From contig JAMSLZ010000002.1 in assembly GCA_026027325.1 (NCBI GenBank), positions 1 through 64,000 of the forward strand: 64,000 bases of DNA. The letters are read 5' to 3'. The notes beneath the pieces are model-generated. The model did not search any database. It saw nothing but the letters and a program-made list of their open reading frames with translations, and had not been told where the DNA came from. This document shows positions 47,104 to 57,413 of the stretch, in pieces; the first letter of the stretch is position 1, and each line of letters starts with the position of its first letter. The translations under genes and the position numbers were made by a program. This DNA comes from Actinomucor elegans. Its lineage: Eukaryota > Mucoromycota > Mucoromycetes > Mucorales > Mucoraceae.

Positions 47104-50074
47104 ATGGGCAAAGTTTCCTCTTCTGCTACACCATATAAATATACTTGCGCTACTTGTTTGAGGCCATTCAAAACTGTTAAAGCTAGGAGTAATCACTATA
47201 GCCATAATCGTGATCATAGAAAACAAAGGGTCGTCCAAACGCAAGAAGCTAGCATTCCTGTCCAAGGTGAGTTAACAGATATATTACTAAAGCTTTTAAT
47301 TTAACAATATACCTTGTTTGAAATAGAGCCTACTCCAATTGCTTACAACGTCAAATCCTCGGATCAAAACCTTTTCACCAATACGGAATTAAATAGCATC
47401 CAATTGAGAGATATTTGCGACACGTATGGTATTCCTCGAGAGGCTCAAAGAGAACTTGTCTATCTAATGCGTACCATAATCAAAAACAATGAAGAGAGCC
47501 GTAAAACCGATGGATTGGGTATGTATCTATTCAAATAGAGTTAAAAAAAAAGTACTTATCAGCTTTTATTCCCATTATATATAGGTTACCTACCATCCAC
47601 TCTCATGTTCCCTGATACCTTGGATCGTACTCTTAAAGCAAAAACCAATATTCAATGTCATTTTCATGATGTCTGCGTCAATGGTTGCATGCTGTTTGAA
47701 AAGGAAGATATAGAGACTATTCAATGTAAAAACCCTGCTTGTAAAGAAAATCGCTTTGATGATCATGGTAAACCTCGTCGCTCTATGAAGATGCTTCCTA
47801 TTGGTGAACAAGTCGCTCAAATGCTTGCGAATGCAAAGACAAGAGACTTGATGAAATACCGCTACAACTATAAATCAACTGACGGTGAATATAAAGATTA
47901 CTTTGATGGTGCAGCATACAAGTACTTTAAGGATAATAGCATTCTGTTTTCCGGTGAAGATGATGTCGCAATGGTTCTTTTTGTCGATGGTTTCTGTACT
48001 AGCAAGAATCATAAAGGGGACAAGTTAACAATCATCCATCTCTTGAATATGAACATTCCCCCAGAATACCGCTACCAAGACGAATACATGCTTCAATTGG
48101 CGATCTTGCCAGGTCCAAACTACCCAAAGTACATGCATACCTTTTTAAAGCCTATTATTGATGAGTTTCATGCTCTGTCTACCAAAGGCATGCTTGTACA
48201 AAAGGATGGTGTAATTGTTTGTCAAGCTAAAGTCAACTTGGTGATGGCTACTGGTGATCTTCCTGCTGCAGCTGAGCTTGCAAATCATATTGGTCATATG
48301 GCTACGTTTGGTTGCCGTATTTGTCGTGTCCAAGCTGAACGTCATGATTATCATAATTGTTTTTTAACGATCGACAATGAGATCAGAAGCAGAAACGATT
48401 TCATTTCCCCAGATGCAGCGAATGTAAGTACTATAATCAGCATTAATCTTTACAAGTTTTTAACATTTCTTTTTCTTTTTACCTCATAGAGCTACAGTAT
48501 CAAGTCTGCAACACCATTTGCAATACTTCCCAGTTTTACTGGCGCTACTTTTTTTGGTTTAGACGAAATGCATCTTCTCGGACAAGGTATCGCTCAACAC
48601 GTATTCAATATGCTGACAGTCGACATGGGTAAAGAGTACAATGCAGCAAGAAAAACTCGATATAAGCCCAATGAAGATGAATTGAGTGATGCCCGATTGA
48701 AGTCTGCTGATGAATGGCCGTATACTTTCTATATTCCAAATTATCGCTCATCAAAATTGGTAAACTTGTTGAAGCTTCTAGAGCCACTGTACCGACATCC
48801 TTTTCATCCAAATGGGAAGATCCAATTATCAAGAGTGGTGGCAAACGTGCTGTTGACTGGATTGATATTTTCTTATATATGATTCCCACCTTGTTCGTTC
48901 CTGAATTGATTCAAGAATCCGCTAAGAAACCATTGATTCATCTGACAAAAGCTGTCGCATTGGCTCTTAAATGGGAACTTTCTATTGAAGACCTTATTCT
49001 GATGGAAAGGTAAATATATTTTTTTGTACTCATAAATCTAGTTTACTTACATACTTTCCAAAGATATATCAAAGAATGGCAAGAATTTTTGTTGGCAGAA
49101 ATCAAGGCAAAGCGTATTCATTCCGGTGTATTCAAGCCTGTTCAACACTACCTTTCGCATATAGTCTATATGATCAAACAACAAGGTGTGTTGAGAGCAT
49201 ATTCCGCCCGATCAATGGAAAGAAGCATCGGAAAATACAAAAAGCTCATCAAGTCAAAGGTTGATGCTGGCGCAAACGCTGGTAATATCTTGGAAAGACT
49301 CATAACGCGTAATCATATAAACAGCCAGACTTGGGATGTTCATACTGAGCTTGACCTGATCACTCCTCGAAAATACAGCGAATCCACTTTCAGGAATAAC
49401 CCTTCTGGTGATGCTAGTGATCCACAATTATGGGCTCCCTTTAGTAATATTTCAGTGGATACTCTTCCCTTTGGTGTCTCCACTCAAACTTTTTTGAAGG
49501 CGCTATTGCATTACTATCGCCGTACTGAAGCAAATGGTGTAAATATTGCTGAAATTGATTCGTTGAATAGTATTTCCATCGCTGGTCGTGCCTGGGCATA
49601 TGGCAATGTATATACGTCTACCATGTATAAAAGCCATATAAATGAATATCGTCGAGGAAACAATTACGTGATGATCACTGCCAGCTACTTGAAGTAAGTA
49701 ATTAGCTCAAGAACAAAAACCTCTTTGATTAACCAACCTTTGTTAATAGTCGAAATAATTCCATTCGTGAAAGCTGGTTCATTGGTTCTATCGTTTTCTT
49801 TTTCGAGCATTCATTCAATGGTAGACCACAGTATTTGGCTTTGGTTGATTTAGCGAAAAAGAATGCAACTACCAAATATGACAAGACTATTGCTTTGGTT
49901 GAGCTGCACAGTAGCGGTGCACACAGTTACGCTGTCTGTCGGTTTGAAGATATTGTTGCCAGTGTAGGTCTTGTGCGTTCAAGTGAATCTAATGAGAAAG
50001 AGTTCAAGATCATCTCTCATCATATATTTAAACAAGATCTAGAGCAAAATGCTGGCATATTAAGTCGTTTGTAA
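47104..50074 (+). CDS. CACTA transposase (Tnp2 / Transposase_21 type), six exons, one frame break
   Basis: Exons 47104-47266, 47327-47518, 47585-48423, 48490-49009, 49064-49693 and 49750-50074; introns 54-66 nt, all GT...AG with matching phases; about 889 residues. The N-terminal C2H2-like finger (YTCATCLRPF, NHYSHNRDH) is followed by a Cys-rich module (HDVCVNGC, CKNPACKENRF). The transposase core has AMVLFVDGF, AILPGPNYPKYMHTFLKPIIDEF, TGDLPAAAELANHIGH and FGCRICRV. LDEMHLLGQGIAQHVF follows, then RAVDWIDIFLYMIPTLFVPEL. The C-terminal part YSARSMERSIGKYKKLIKS matches the DUF4218-like region of CACTA enzymes. A one-base deletion near 48755 in an A run shifts the frame; this may be decay or a consensus error. 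Confidence 0.88.
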
Positions 50075-51460
50075 ATAGCATGAAGACAAGAGCAAAAAGC
50101 GTTTTATTTTGAAATAAAATTGTTCTCTGAATTGATTATGTATTTAAACCACCGAAAATAATATAAAGCTTCCCTCCAAAGGACTTCATCATAATATAGC
50201 AAAAGTAAAATAGGTATTTACACTTTCTGTAGTAGATATAAACTATAGATAATTTAACTCGTTTTTATATATCATGTTATTAATTCGAGAGAAAGGTATT
50301 AGCAATCTTGCAACAGAATGTAAAAACATTTCTTAATCAAAAATTTAACCCATTTCCCTGATGTTTAAGAAATTATTTCATAATATCAGAAATATAGAAC
50401 CAGGATAACCCAAGTTATACAGTTCTATATTCATCATTCAATAATGTTAATTGACTATTTAGTTGCTCCAGTTAATCTTTAAAACCAAATGTAAAATATG
50501 ATTAATGCTCTTGTTTATCTTTATAGTAAAATTAGTTTATTATCAAGCAATGCGGATTAATTTTCCAACAGACAGCAAAAATGTTCATCGATTGTAGTTT
50601 TCTAGCACCTAAAAAAACGTGCATGTTTTTGAAGCTTTCGATCGTCATTAAGAATTCTATCATAATCATCAATTACTCGAAAGTCCAAAAACGAACGCGT
50701 TTTTTGTAGTTTGAGAAGTGGATATATGATTTTGACAATAAATCATCTAGTTAAATAACCGCCTAGCAATAATGACTAAGATTACTGGCAATTAATAATC
50801 GCTACTTGACCTATTTTTTTTTTACACAATAATTTATCTCTTTTTTTACGCAATATATTTCTTTTTTTTTACGCAATGTATTTCTTTTTTTTTTAACGCA
50901 ATGTATTTTCTTTTTTTCTTTCTTTCTTTCTTTATTCTATAATTTTACTAAACATAAAATTGAGTAAATTAGACACTTAATGGCAGCTCATTCTTAATGT
51001 CATTCAGCATTTTAAATACACAGCTATTAGCCAAAGGCTAAATCACGGCAATGAAAGTGCTCAGCTTATTAAATGGAACTAGCGATTCGTTCTTGTTTCC
51101 AAAAGAGTAATTTACAAGAGAATTTTTTGCAACCTGACCTGTATAAGAGACTTTTCAACGAATAATAAACGCATTTGAAAGACAATTGTTCAACATTATT
51201 TTTGACAAACGTTGAAATTAAACGTTTCTAGGAATTTACATAAAAGATCGTTGAAACGAAAAGCAGAGTTCATTTTAGTAAATAAAATAAACGAGGATTA
51301 TGTTGTTGCGTACAAGCATCAGAATTTCATGTACTCATTTATAAGAAGTTTGCAAGATTTGGCTTTCATCGGCAAAAGACAAGAATACATAAAAATTGTT
51401 TGCAAATAAAATGGAGTTCAGGCTTTTCTTTCTTATTGTCAATTTATGTTATAATATTGA
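50075..51460. other. AT-rich 3' region of the CACTA element, no gene
   Basis: No convincing coding sequence; the 65-codon frame at 51212-51409 has no recognisable features. It contains a small tandem repeat at 50815-50936. Confidence 0.6.
50815..50936. repeat. Short tandem repeat of T-run plus ACGCAAT(G/A)TATTTC
   Basis: About four imperfect units of 25-30 bp (ACACAATAATTTATCTC, ACGCAATATATTTC, ACGCAATGTATTTC, ACGCAATGTATTTTC), each preceded by a long T run, followed by a TTTC microsatellite. Confidence 0.8.
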
Positions 51461-51668
51461 CTAAACCCATAACATTATTGTCTGCTTTCCACTAATATTA
51501 GGAGTAACCACTAATAAATGAGCAAAGCACTGTTAATTGCGCAGCCATAGAAAATAATTGCTCTAATTTCATTGGTTCGCAGATTATTATTAGTAGGTAA
51601 ATCTATAGTATTAGTAGGTAAATGATAATAAAATCGTCGTTTTACCACATAATATTATGGGTAGCACA
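51460..51668. repeat. Right subterminal repeat array of the CACTA element
   Basis: Repeated ACTAATATTAGGAGTA, ATTATTATTAGTAGGTA, AGTATTAGTAGGTAAAT and ATAATATTATGGGTA motifs between 51464 and 51662, mirroring the left array. Confidence 0.7.
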
Positions 51669-51788
51669 CAATATTTTCGCCATAGTGTTCAATTTTGTAT
51701 AAATAGCTCATCATTTTAATGCTTTAATAAATCAATTCGTTTTTTCAGTCTGGTTATTTTTACAGTCTTTATTATATTCGATATAACA

Positions 51789-52138
51789 CATATTACGATT
51801 TGCCAGGAACAAGGTTGGACTGCGTATAAAGAAGACCAGGGATAATAACCAAATGAGCGGACCAAGATTAGCGGCGAGGAGTGTCGGGATCAATATATTC
51901 AAAGGTAATAGTATTGGATGTAATATTTGGTGTGAAAGATAGTATTTATCAATTAGCGTCTACTTGCTCAGGGTGATATATAAATAAAGATATTTTAACA
52001 TAATCAAATACAGTCATTTACATTCTGGTTCTTGGTAATAATGCTTTATACACTTCTGCAGCTATATATAAGGATATCTATACGATTTTCTATCTGTACA
52101 GTATTCTCTTATTAATATAATCATGAGCGTTTACAACA
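51789..52138 (-). repeat. Truncated LTR A
   Basis: Matches the first 350 bp or so of LTR A on the minus strand, ending TTTACAACA at 52138. The other end is missing at the LTR C border (51788). Confidence 0.9.
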
Positions 52139-52312
52139 AAGTCAAAACTAGGCCAATATGACACCCCTCCAAAAACAAAGCAAGAACTATTCAAACGATT
52201 TGAGACGGAGTGGTACAAATTTACCAAAGCAGACATGGAGCCATACTATAACAGTTTACCTAAAAGAATAGAGCAAGTCCTTAGAGCTAAAGGTGGCTAT
52301 ACTCGATATTAA
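52139..52312 (+). pseudogene. Tc1 transposase C-terminus (T3)
   Basis: Encodes LGQYDTPPKTKQELFKRFET, EWYKFTKADMEPYYNSLPKR and a terminal AKGGYTRY stop, the usual tail after the catalytic Glu in Tc1 enzymes. It differs clearly from T1 and T2, so it is a third Tc1 lineage in this window. The catalytic parts are missing. Confidence 0.8.
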
Positions 52313-52472
52313 AAGACAGCACCTTTAATTCTCTCAGCCAAAAAATTCCAAAATATAATTTTAGTAAAGTTTCCAAATGTAGTTACTATACAGTTCATGT
52401 TTAAATTTGGCATATATCATTTAAATATACCAGCAAACATACATTTAAAGTTTGGGCTTACTAGAGTGACTG
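52139..52472 (+). mobile_element. Tc1/mariner fragment T3 (3' end)
   Basis: Right part of a Tc1 element: a C-terminal coding piece (52139-52312), then 160 bp ending GGGCTTACTAGAGTGACTG followed by TA at 52473-52474. The front is cut by LTR A. Confidence 0.75.
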
Positions 52473-53214
52473 TACGTTAAGAAACATTAAAAAAGCAAAT
52501 TTATATTTTTGTGCAGCCGGCCAGTGTAACTACTGTATCATTTCTGCTGGTAGAGATCTTTCCCCTAGACTGAACCAATAGCTAGTGTAAATAACAGTTA
52601 TTAAGAATATTAAATATCTTCAAAGCCCTTTATGGATGATGTTTATTCAAAAAAATAGAGTAACATTCTCTAGAGAGAAACAATTTAAAAACTATTAAAA
52701 TTACTAAATATGTAGAAAATAAAATTATAAAAGCATTAGTTTTAATATTTAAAATTTAAAAAAACATTAGAAAGTTAAAATAAATTTACAAAATTAATTA
52801 TTTTTCCAATTTTTTATTAACTTCATAATTTATCTCAAGAATGAACCCTAAAGTTTTCAATAAAAGTAACAAAAATTTTTTAATTTTTTTTATATTTTTT
52901 TTTAATAATTTTTAAAATGGATGAATTGATTCTCAGATGCCCCTAATTTGGCATCTTATATTTGTTTTCTATTCTATTTAATTATTCCCAGCTTTATTTA
53001 GTATTGATATTTTTATTATTGATACGTCACAATAATTGATAAGAGACCATAGGGTAAAGATAATTATCATTATACAATGTATAGTTAACTTGTCAATACG
53101 ATATCATTCATATGTTAATAGGAATGCTTATATAGTTACCACAGAGCTCTCTAGTTTATATCTCACTTCTAATAAAACGTTCTTTAATAATAATGCACCT
53201 GGTAGAGTTTTTAT
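52473..53214. other. 742 bp AT-rich, nothing recognised
   Basis: No coding sequence, repeat or duplication that I can identify; only long A/T runs. The short frame at 53036-53218 has no support. Confidence 0.5.
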
Positions 53215-53811
53215 TTAATAATTATTAATGGTAGGATTTTCTTCACTGTTAAACTCCAGAATCTTGTCTACTAGTTCTTCTCTTGCCCAATAAGCGCAGA
53301 TATTTGCTGGATGGCAAGGTACGATATCATCATCAACGTGATTTTCAATATCATTTCTTGATGTACTACATGTTGTTTCAGCCTCTCTGACAAATTCATC
53401 GGTTGGTTGATCTAAAAGAAAGTTGTGAAGCACAGCGCACGTTTGGATCCACATTTCGATATCAACGATATCTTTTTGCTCCTTGATACAAATGCGCAGA
53501 CCTCTCAAGCTTTGCCATCTCATTTTGAACAAACCAAAGCAGTTTTCGATAATCACTCGTAAAGTTGAATGAAAGAAATTAAACTTTCTATTTCTTTTTG
53601 TGAGAGTACCATTGACCTTCTTGAATGGAGTGATTACATGATGCGACAAAGGATAAGCCGAATCAGCAAGTATCATTTGGCCATCTCTAAAGAATTCTTG
53701 AGGATTGCGTTCAAAATGGCTCAAACTGTATACTCTAGCATCATGTCTTCTTCCAAAGTATCCTGTTTCAAGGTTTTGTAAAGGTGGTAGATAGAGATTT
53801 TGAAGGATCAT
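53215..53811 (-). pseudogene. PIF/Harbinger nuclease, C-terminal part
   Basis: Minus-strand frame of 198 codons; the first residues derive from an LTR A end, so the natural start is missing. Motifs: GYFGRRHDARVYSLSHF (Harbinger G-HD region), QMILADSAYPLSHHVITPFK (second Asp), FHSTLRVIIENCFGLFKMRW (Glu) and TCAVLHNFLLD after it. The first catalytic Asp and the N-terminus are absent. The tail (residues about 150-198) is acidic. It is the conventional DDE_Tnp_4 type, without chromodomain, and is much less AT-rich than elements 1-3. Confidence 0.85.
53775..53811 (-). repeat. LTR A end remnant fused to the Harbinger fragment
   Basis: Minus-strand CAAAATCTCTATCTACCACC continuing to TTTACAA matches the 3' end of LTR A except that the terminal CA is lost. 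It marks a deletion junction. Confidence 0.7.
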
Positions 53812-54239
53812 TATGATAATAATTGACAGAAAACAATTATCTGAGTTTATACTTTAATCGATATATTTATTTAATTAAAATATTTCTTTAGAATTTTTTA
53901 AAAATATTAAAATAATATATGTAACATAGTTTTCGATTTTTTTTTTGTGTCAATAATGATGAAACTATAATACCAATGAGAAATGTTTACATTTCTTTTA
54001 ATACAATGTATAATTGTAAATTATTAATTTCAAGAAAAAGATAAAAACATAAAAATGGATAAAATTCTAAATATTTTTACATTTTTATAATTATTTTTAT
54101 TCTTTTTATAAATTTGAAGCATTTATTTATTTGTGTTACATAAATACATTTGACTACTAATCAAAATAAAATAAAATGTAAAAATATATATATTTACAAT
54201 TTTATGTTCATAACCATCAAAACAAAGTTTTTATGATAC
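53812..54239. other. 428 bp AT-rich, nothing recognised
   Basis: No coding sequence or repeat identified. It ends with GATAC, the duplication of the following solo LTR H. Confidence 0.5.
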
Positions 54240-54542
54240 TGTTATAGAATAGAAATTATTGTATGAATAATAACTTATTCATTATCAATCTCATCTTTAC
54301 GGAAGCACTTATGAGTTGATATGTTTAAGATTCATGTCTCAGATGGATATACATCTAGAACATAGACCTATAACATAACATCTTCTTAAATCCTCTTCAC
54401 CACACTTAGATAGACGATTAGTATAAATAGGTTTAGTTTAGACATAGCTATAGGATCTTTATATTCATCTTTGTTAATAAAGCACAGTCTCAAAAAGTAC
54501 TCTTTTTAGTCTTCTTTATAATTTCACTGTGCAAACACAACA
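54240..54542 (+). repeat. Solo LTR H with duplication GATAC
   Basis: 303 bp, bordered by GATAC at 54235-54239 and 54543-54547. A small deletion relative to the 309-bp copies lies near 54445. Confidence 0.95.
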
Positions 54543-54944
54543 GATACTTATATAAATTATTAATTTATCAAATATAAAAGTTTATCAATAACATCATTAT
54601 AAATTTGTTGAAAATTTATAATATAATACCATCGTCTAGGATGCCATGTTGAATCCATTCAATTCCTTTCATCATTCACACATATATAATCATATATTTC
54701 AATTTTTATTCATCAATTATCATCATATCAAAATCATCTTTTAAGTCATCTATACAAGTTTTATATTTCCCTGTTTTTTATAATGTTTAATGTTATTAAC
54801 GATCTGTAATTGTTTTGGGATATAATGATATTTGTAGGTATTATTATCTCCATGTATTTAATAGACATATAAATAACATCATTCTTTTCCTTAAAAACAC
54901 ATTCCGAAATTTTTAATTTTTCATTATTTTCATTTATCATATTT
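54543..54944 (-). pseudogene. Decayed AT-rich coding remnant, unknown
   Basis: On the minus strand from the Merlin border: MINENNEKLKISECVFKE..., then ISQNNYRSLITLNIIKN and a stop near 54770; in other frames DDLKDDFDMMIIDE and MDSTWHPRRWYYIINF...VIDKLLYLIN. Continuous protein-like composition across frame breaks suggests a dead gene with the same AT-rich codon use as the chromodomain elements. I recognise no family. Merlin copy 2 inserted in it. Confidence 0.35.
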
Positions 54945-55454
54945 CTAATTACGGGTGATTACCAAACGAGGTCTCAGATTTAATTTATACTAATAATACA
55001 TAATATTTTATTTTACACTTCATAGGGAAATGCTTAACATTTTTTGTTTTTTAAGCTTTTAATATGACCAATAAATATATCAAAAAGTATTTAAATAATT
55101 ACTATTACTAATTTCTAAAATAATTCTTTTTTTCATATTTTTATCATAAATTCTACTTTTTCCTTTATTTTCAATATTTTATTTTGTTTTTCTATTAAAA
55201 CTATTTAATTTTATATATCAAGTAATAGATAATAAAAATATTAATTAAAAATATATAATAACAATAAAATTATATTTAAAATGTTTCTCATATGATGAAT
55301 ATAATGAAAATTTATTAGAAATAGATATTGTGAAGGAAGAAATAAAAAACTTAGAAAATAAAAATTTAATTTAGATAATAATTATCAGCATGATATAAAT
55401 GTTAAAATTAATGGAATATATATTGAAAAATTTAATTTAGAAAATATATTTAAA

Positions 55455-55751
55455 TTATAATTTAAGTTTTTTCATGATGGGTGCGATTTCATCAAGTATC
55501 ATATTATTCTTATTATCTAATGTTTTTCTTTTTATACCTTTGTTTTTATCTTTATTATATGTCTTAAATTCATATACTTTTCTTAATCTTTTATTTGAAC
55601 CATTTTTTTTCATGTAGATTTCATAACACCCATCTTTTTGCTTTATTTTGTATTCTGCTAAATCATATTTTTTCATATCTTTTATAATTATACTTCGTTT
55701 AATATTGTATTTATATTTATCATCTACAATAATATTAAATATTTCATCCAT
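55455..55751 (-). CDS. Merlin-associated small ORF, copy 2
   Basis: Identical 98-residue protein to 42656-42952. Unknown function; Lys-rich, ends KKLKL. Same position relative to the transposase. Confidence 0.5.
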   Translation of the reverse strand: MDEIFNIIVDDKYKYNIKRSIIIKDMKKYDLAEYKIKQKDGCYEIYMKKNGSNKRLRKVYEFKTYNKDKNKGIKRKTLDNKNNMILDEIAPIMKKLKL

Positions 55752-56020
55752 TTCTTTTTATATTATTACTTTTTCAATTTTTTTTATTTTTTTATAATAG
55801 ATATATTTAATCCCACTCATAATGTAATACCCAATTGTCTCTGATCTATTACATAATCATTGTGTCTTAAATAGGCTAGTTTACTGACTTAGTCAGGTCC
55901 TTGTAATAAGAATAATGAATATCAAATATGCATTTCACATTTATAACTATCAATATATTTTCTATCATATTTTTAATAATATAAAAATTCAATTTTTTGC
56001 ATTTTTTATGTAAATTAAAA

Positions 56021-57031
56021 TTAATCCTTTAAAAACTTTTTCCATACGTTATACTCTCTATTTTTCTTACGCCATTGATATTCTTTTAAATACAATACTA
56101 TATCTTTTTTATTTCTATTTCGTGGTATTATACTTTGCTTTAAGCCATTCCATGTGCCTTCAATTGTATTTGTATGCACACCTGTATTTGGATCTTTAAA
56201 ATGCTTTGAATGATTTACAGTTAAATGTTTGTATCCTATATTTTTCAAGTTATTATACCCTTTCCATAAATCCGTATATATTGTTGTACCTTTTTTTACA
56301 TATCTTTTTATAATTAAATCAATATTATCAACATTTCTTTCTTCAATGGGTAATAAAAACATTTTTTTGTTTTCATTTTTTATTTTATTTTTTAGCATAC
56401 TTCTTTCGATACCACCAATTACCCAAGCACCTTCTACCTTATGCCCCTTATTATATTTTCTTTTTGCAATTTTACTTTCATCGATTTCTACAATTTTATT
56501 TCTACCTCCAATTTTAATATTTCTGTTACCTAACAATTGTTTATTTTTCAAGTATTTTCTGAATATTTTATTGTATGATGACACTGTATTTTTGCTAATT
56601 TGCAAACTTGATGCTATAAAGGAAGAAGGTGCTTTTCCAAGAAAAAGATATAATATGTGTAATTGAGTATTTAAAGGTAAAGTTAAATTATTAAAAATTG
56701 TTCCTTTCAATGGTGATATTGCTTTCCTACATTTATAATATCTACAAACATATAATTTTTTATTTAAGTTTAATTTAGTTTCATGTTCACATTTATTACA
56801 CTTTATATGTTTATTAACGTAATCATTACTAATTAAATATAATAGTGCTTCTTTTTCATCGTCGAATATTTTTTTTAAAGATTTATATGGTTCTATAAAC
56901 ATCTGCAATTTTATTAAATCCTTTTTATTTTTAATTTTAATTTGTAAAAAAAATTCAATTTTTTCATATAACAATAAAATTTGTGGTAGTAGGAGTTTCA
57001 ATATGGACCTGAGAGTTCCTTTGGGATACAT
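56021..57031 (-). CDS. Merlin / IS1595-family transposase, copy 2
   Basis: 336 residues identical to 43223-44233, with zinc ribbon, VEIDESKI, IYTDLWKGY and NTIEGTWNGLK all intact. Two unrelated insertion sites with clean 8-bp duplications and no protein divergence indicate very recent transposition. A full-length source of the enzyme is therefore present twice. Confidence 0.93.
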   Translation of the reverse strand: MYPKGTLRSILKLLLPQILLLYEKIEFFLQIKIKNKKDLIKLQMFIEPYKSLKKIFDDEKEALLYLISNDYVNKHIKCNKCEHETKLNLNKKLYVCRYYKCRKAISPLKGTIFNNLTLPLNTQLHILYLFLGKAPSSFIASSLQISKNTVSSYNKIFRKYLKNKQLLGNRNIKIGGRNKIVEIDESKIAKRKYNKGHKVEGAWVIGGIERSMLKNKIKNENKKMFLLPIEERNVDNIDLIIKRYVKKGTTIYTDLWKGYNNLKNIGYKHLTVNHSKHFKDPNTGVHTNTIEGTWNGLKQSIIPRNRNKKDIVLYLKEYQWRKKNREYNVWKKFLKD

Positions 57032-57153
57032 CCCTAATTACAAAAGATTTTTTTATATTTTTTAGGAATTTACTATTTTCAAATGGATTCATGATGTCAA
57101 CTTTTTTATATTGGATAAAATTCAATTTCAACTTTATACTAATATTTTTTTCA

Positions 57154-57413
57154 TTAATCTTTCAAAAACTTTTTCCATATATTATATTCTCTATTTCGTT
57201 TTCTCCACTGATACTCCCCAAGGTATAAAACAATATCTTTTTTTGTTCTATTTCTTGGTATAATACTCTGTTTCAATGCGTTCCATGTTCCTTCTATATG
57301 GTTAGTATGAACATTAGTAATAGGATCTTTGAAATGTTTTTTGTGATTAACTATCATGTGTTTATATCCTATTTTTTTTAAAGTATTATAACCTTTCCAT
57401 AAATCAGTATATA
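57154..57413 (-). pseudogene. Second Merlin-type transposase, C-terminal fragment
   Basis: Minus-strand frame YTDLWKGYNTLKKIGYKH, then NHKKHFKDPITNVHTNHIEGTWNALKQSII and YQWRKRNREYNIWKKFLKD, ending at 57154. Clearly related to, but distinct from, the two full Merlin copies. The front is cut off by the palindromic Tc1 element, whose TA at 57412-57413 lies in the codons before the second Asp. It probably remains from an older Merlin subfamily. Confidence 0.85.

Larger units (their letters stand above)
44315..51688 (+). mobile_element. CACTA (En/Spm-like) DNA transposon with two divergent genes
   Basis: About 7.37 kb. Inverted ends ACACTATGGCGAAAATATTG at 44315 and its inverse at 51688, with TC duplicated; alternatively a CACTA start at 44316 with imperfect symmetry and a TTC duplication. 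The interrupted LTR C reads across the site (GAACTTCAATTTTG). Subterminal regions hold repeated ATAATATTATGGGTA motifs. It carries a minus-strand accessory gene (45617-46698) and a plus-strand transposase gene (47104-50074). Confidence 0.9.
41719..51788 (+). repeat. LTR C copy split by three DNA-element insertions
   Basis: LTR pieces 41719-41886, 42124-42153, 44236-44314 and 51689-51788 join into one LTR C (TGTTGTAAACATGAC to GATATAACA). Insertions in order: a 237-bp unit (duplication AAA), Merlin copy 1 (CTATAAAT) and a CACTA element (TC or TTC). Outer flanks do not match (CACTT versus CATAT), and the right neighbour is a truncated LTR A, so the right edge is rearranged. Confidence 0.92.
54953..57033 (-). 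mobile_element. Merlin (IS1595-like) DNA transposon, copy 2
   Basis: 2081 bp with 8-bp duplication CTAATTAC at 54945-54952 and 57034-57041. Same ends and gene content as copy 1; the differences I see are T- or A-run lengths (for example near 55789 and 55978). Confidence 0.92.

Noticed and set aside
50815..50936. Regularly spaced repeats that might suggest a CRISPR-like array
   Set aside because: Units are T runs plus a short degenerate motif with no distinct spacers, inside a eukaryotic CACTA element.
51212..51409. A 65-codon frame near the right end of the CACTA element
   Set aside because: No domain, no splice partner, and it lies in an AT-rich terminal region.
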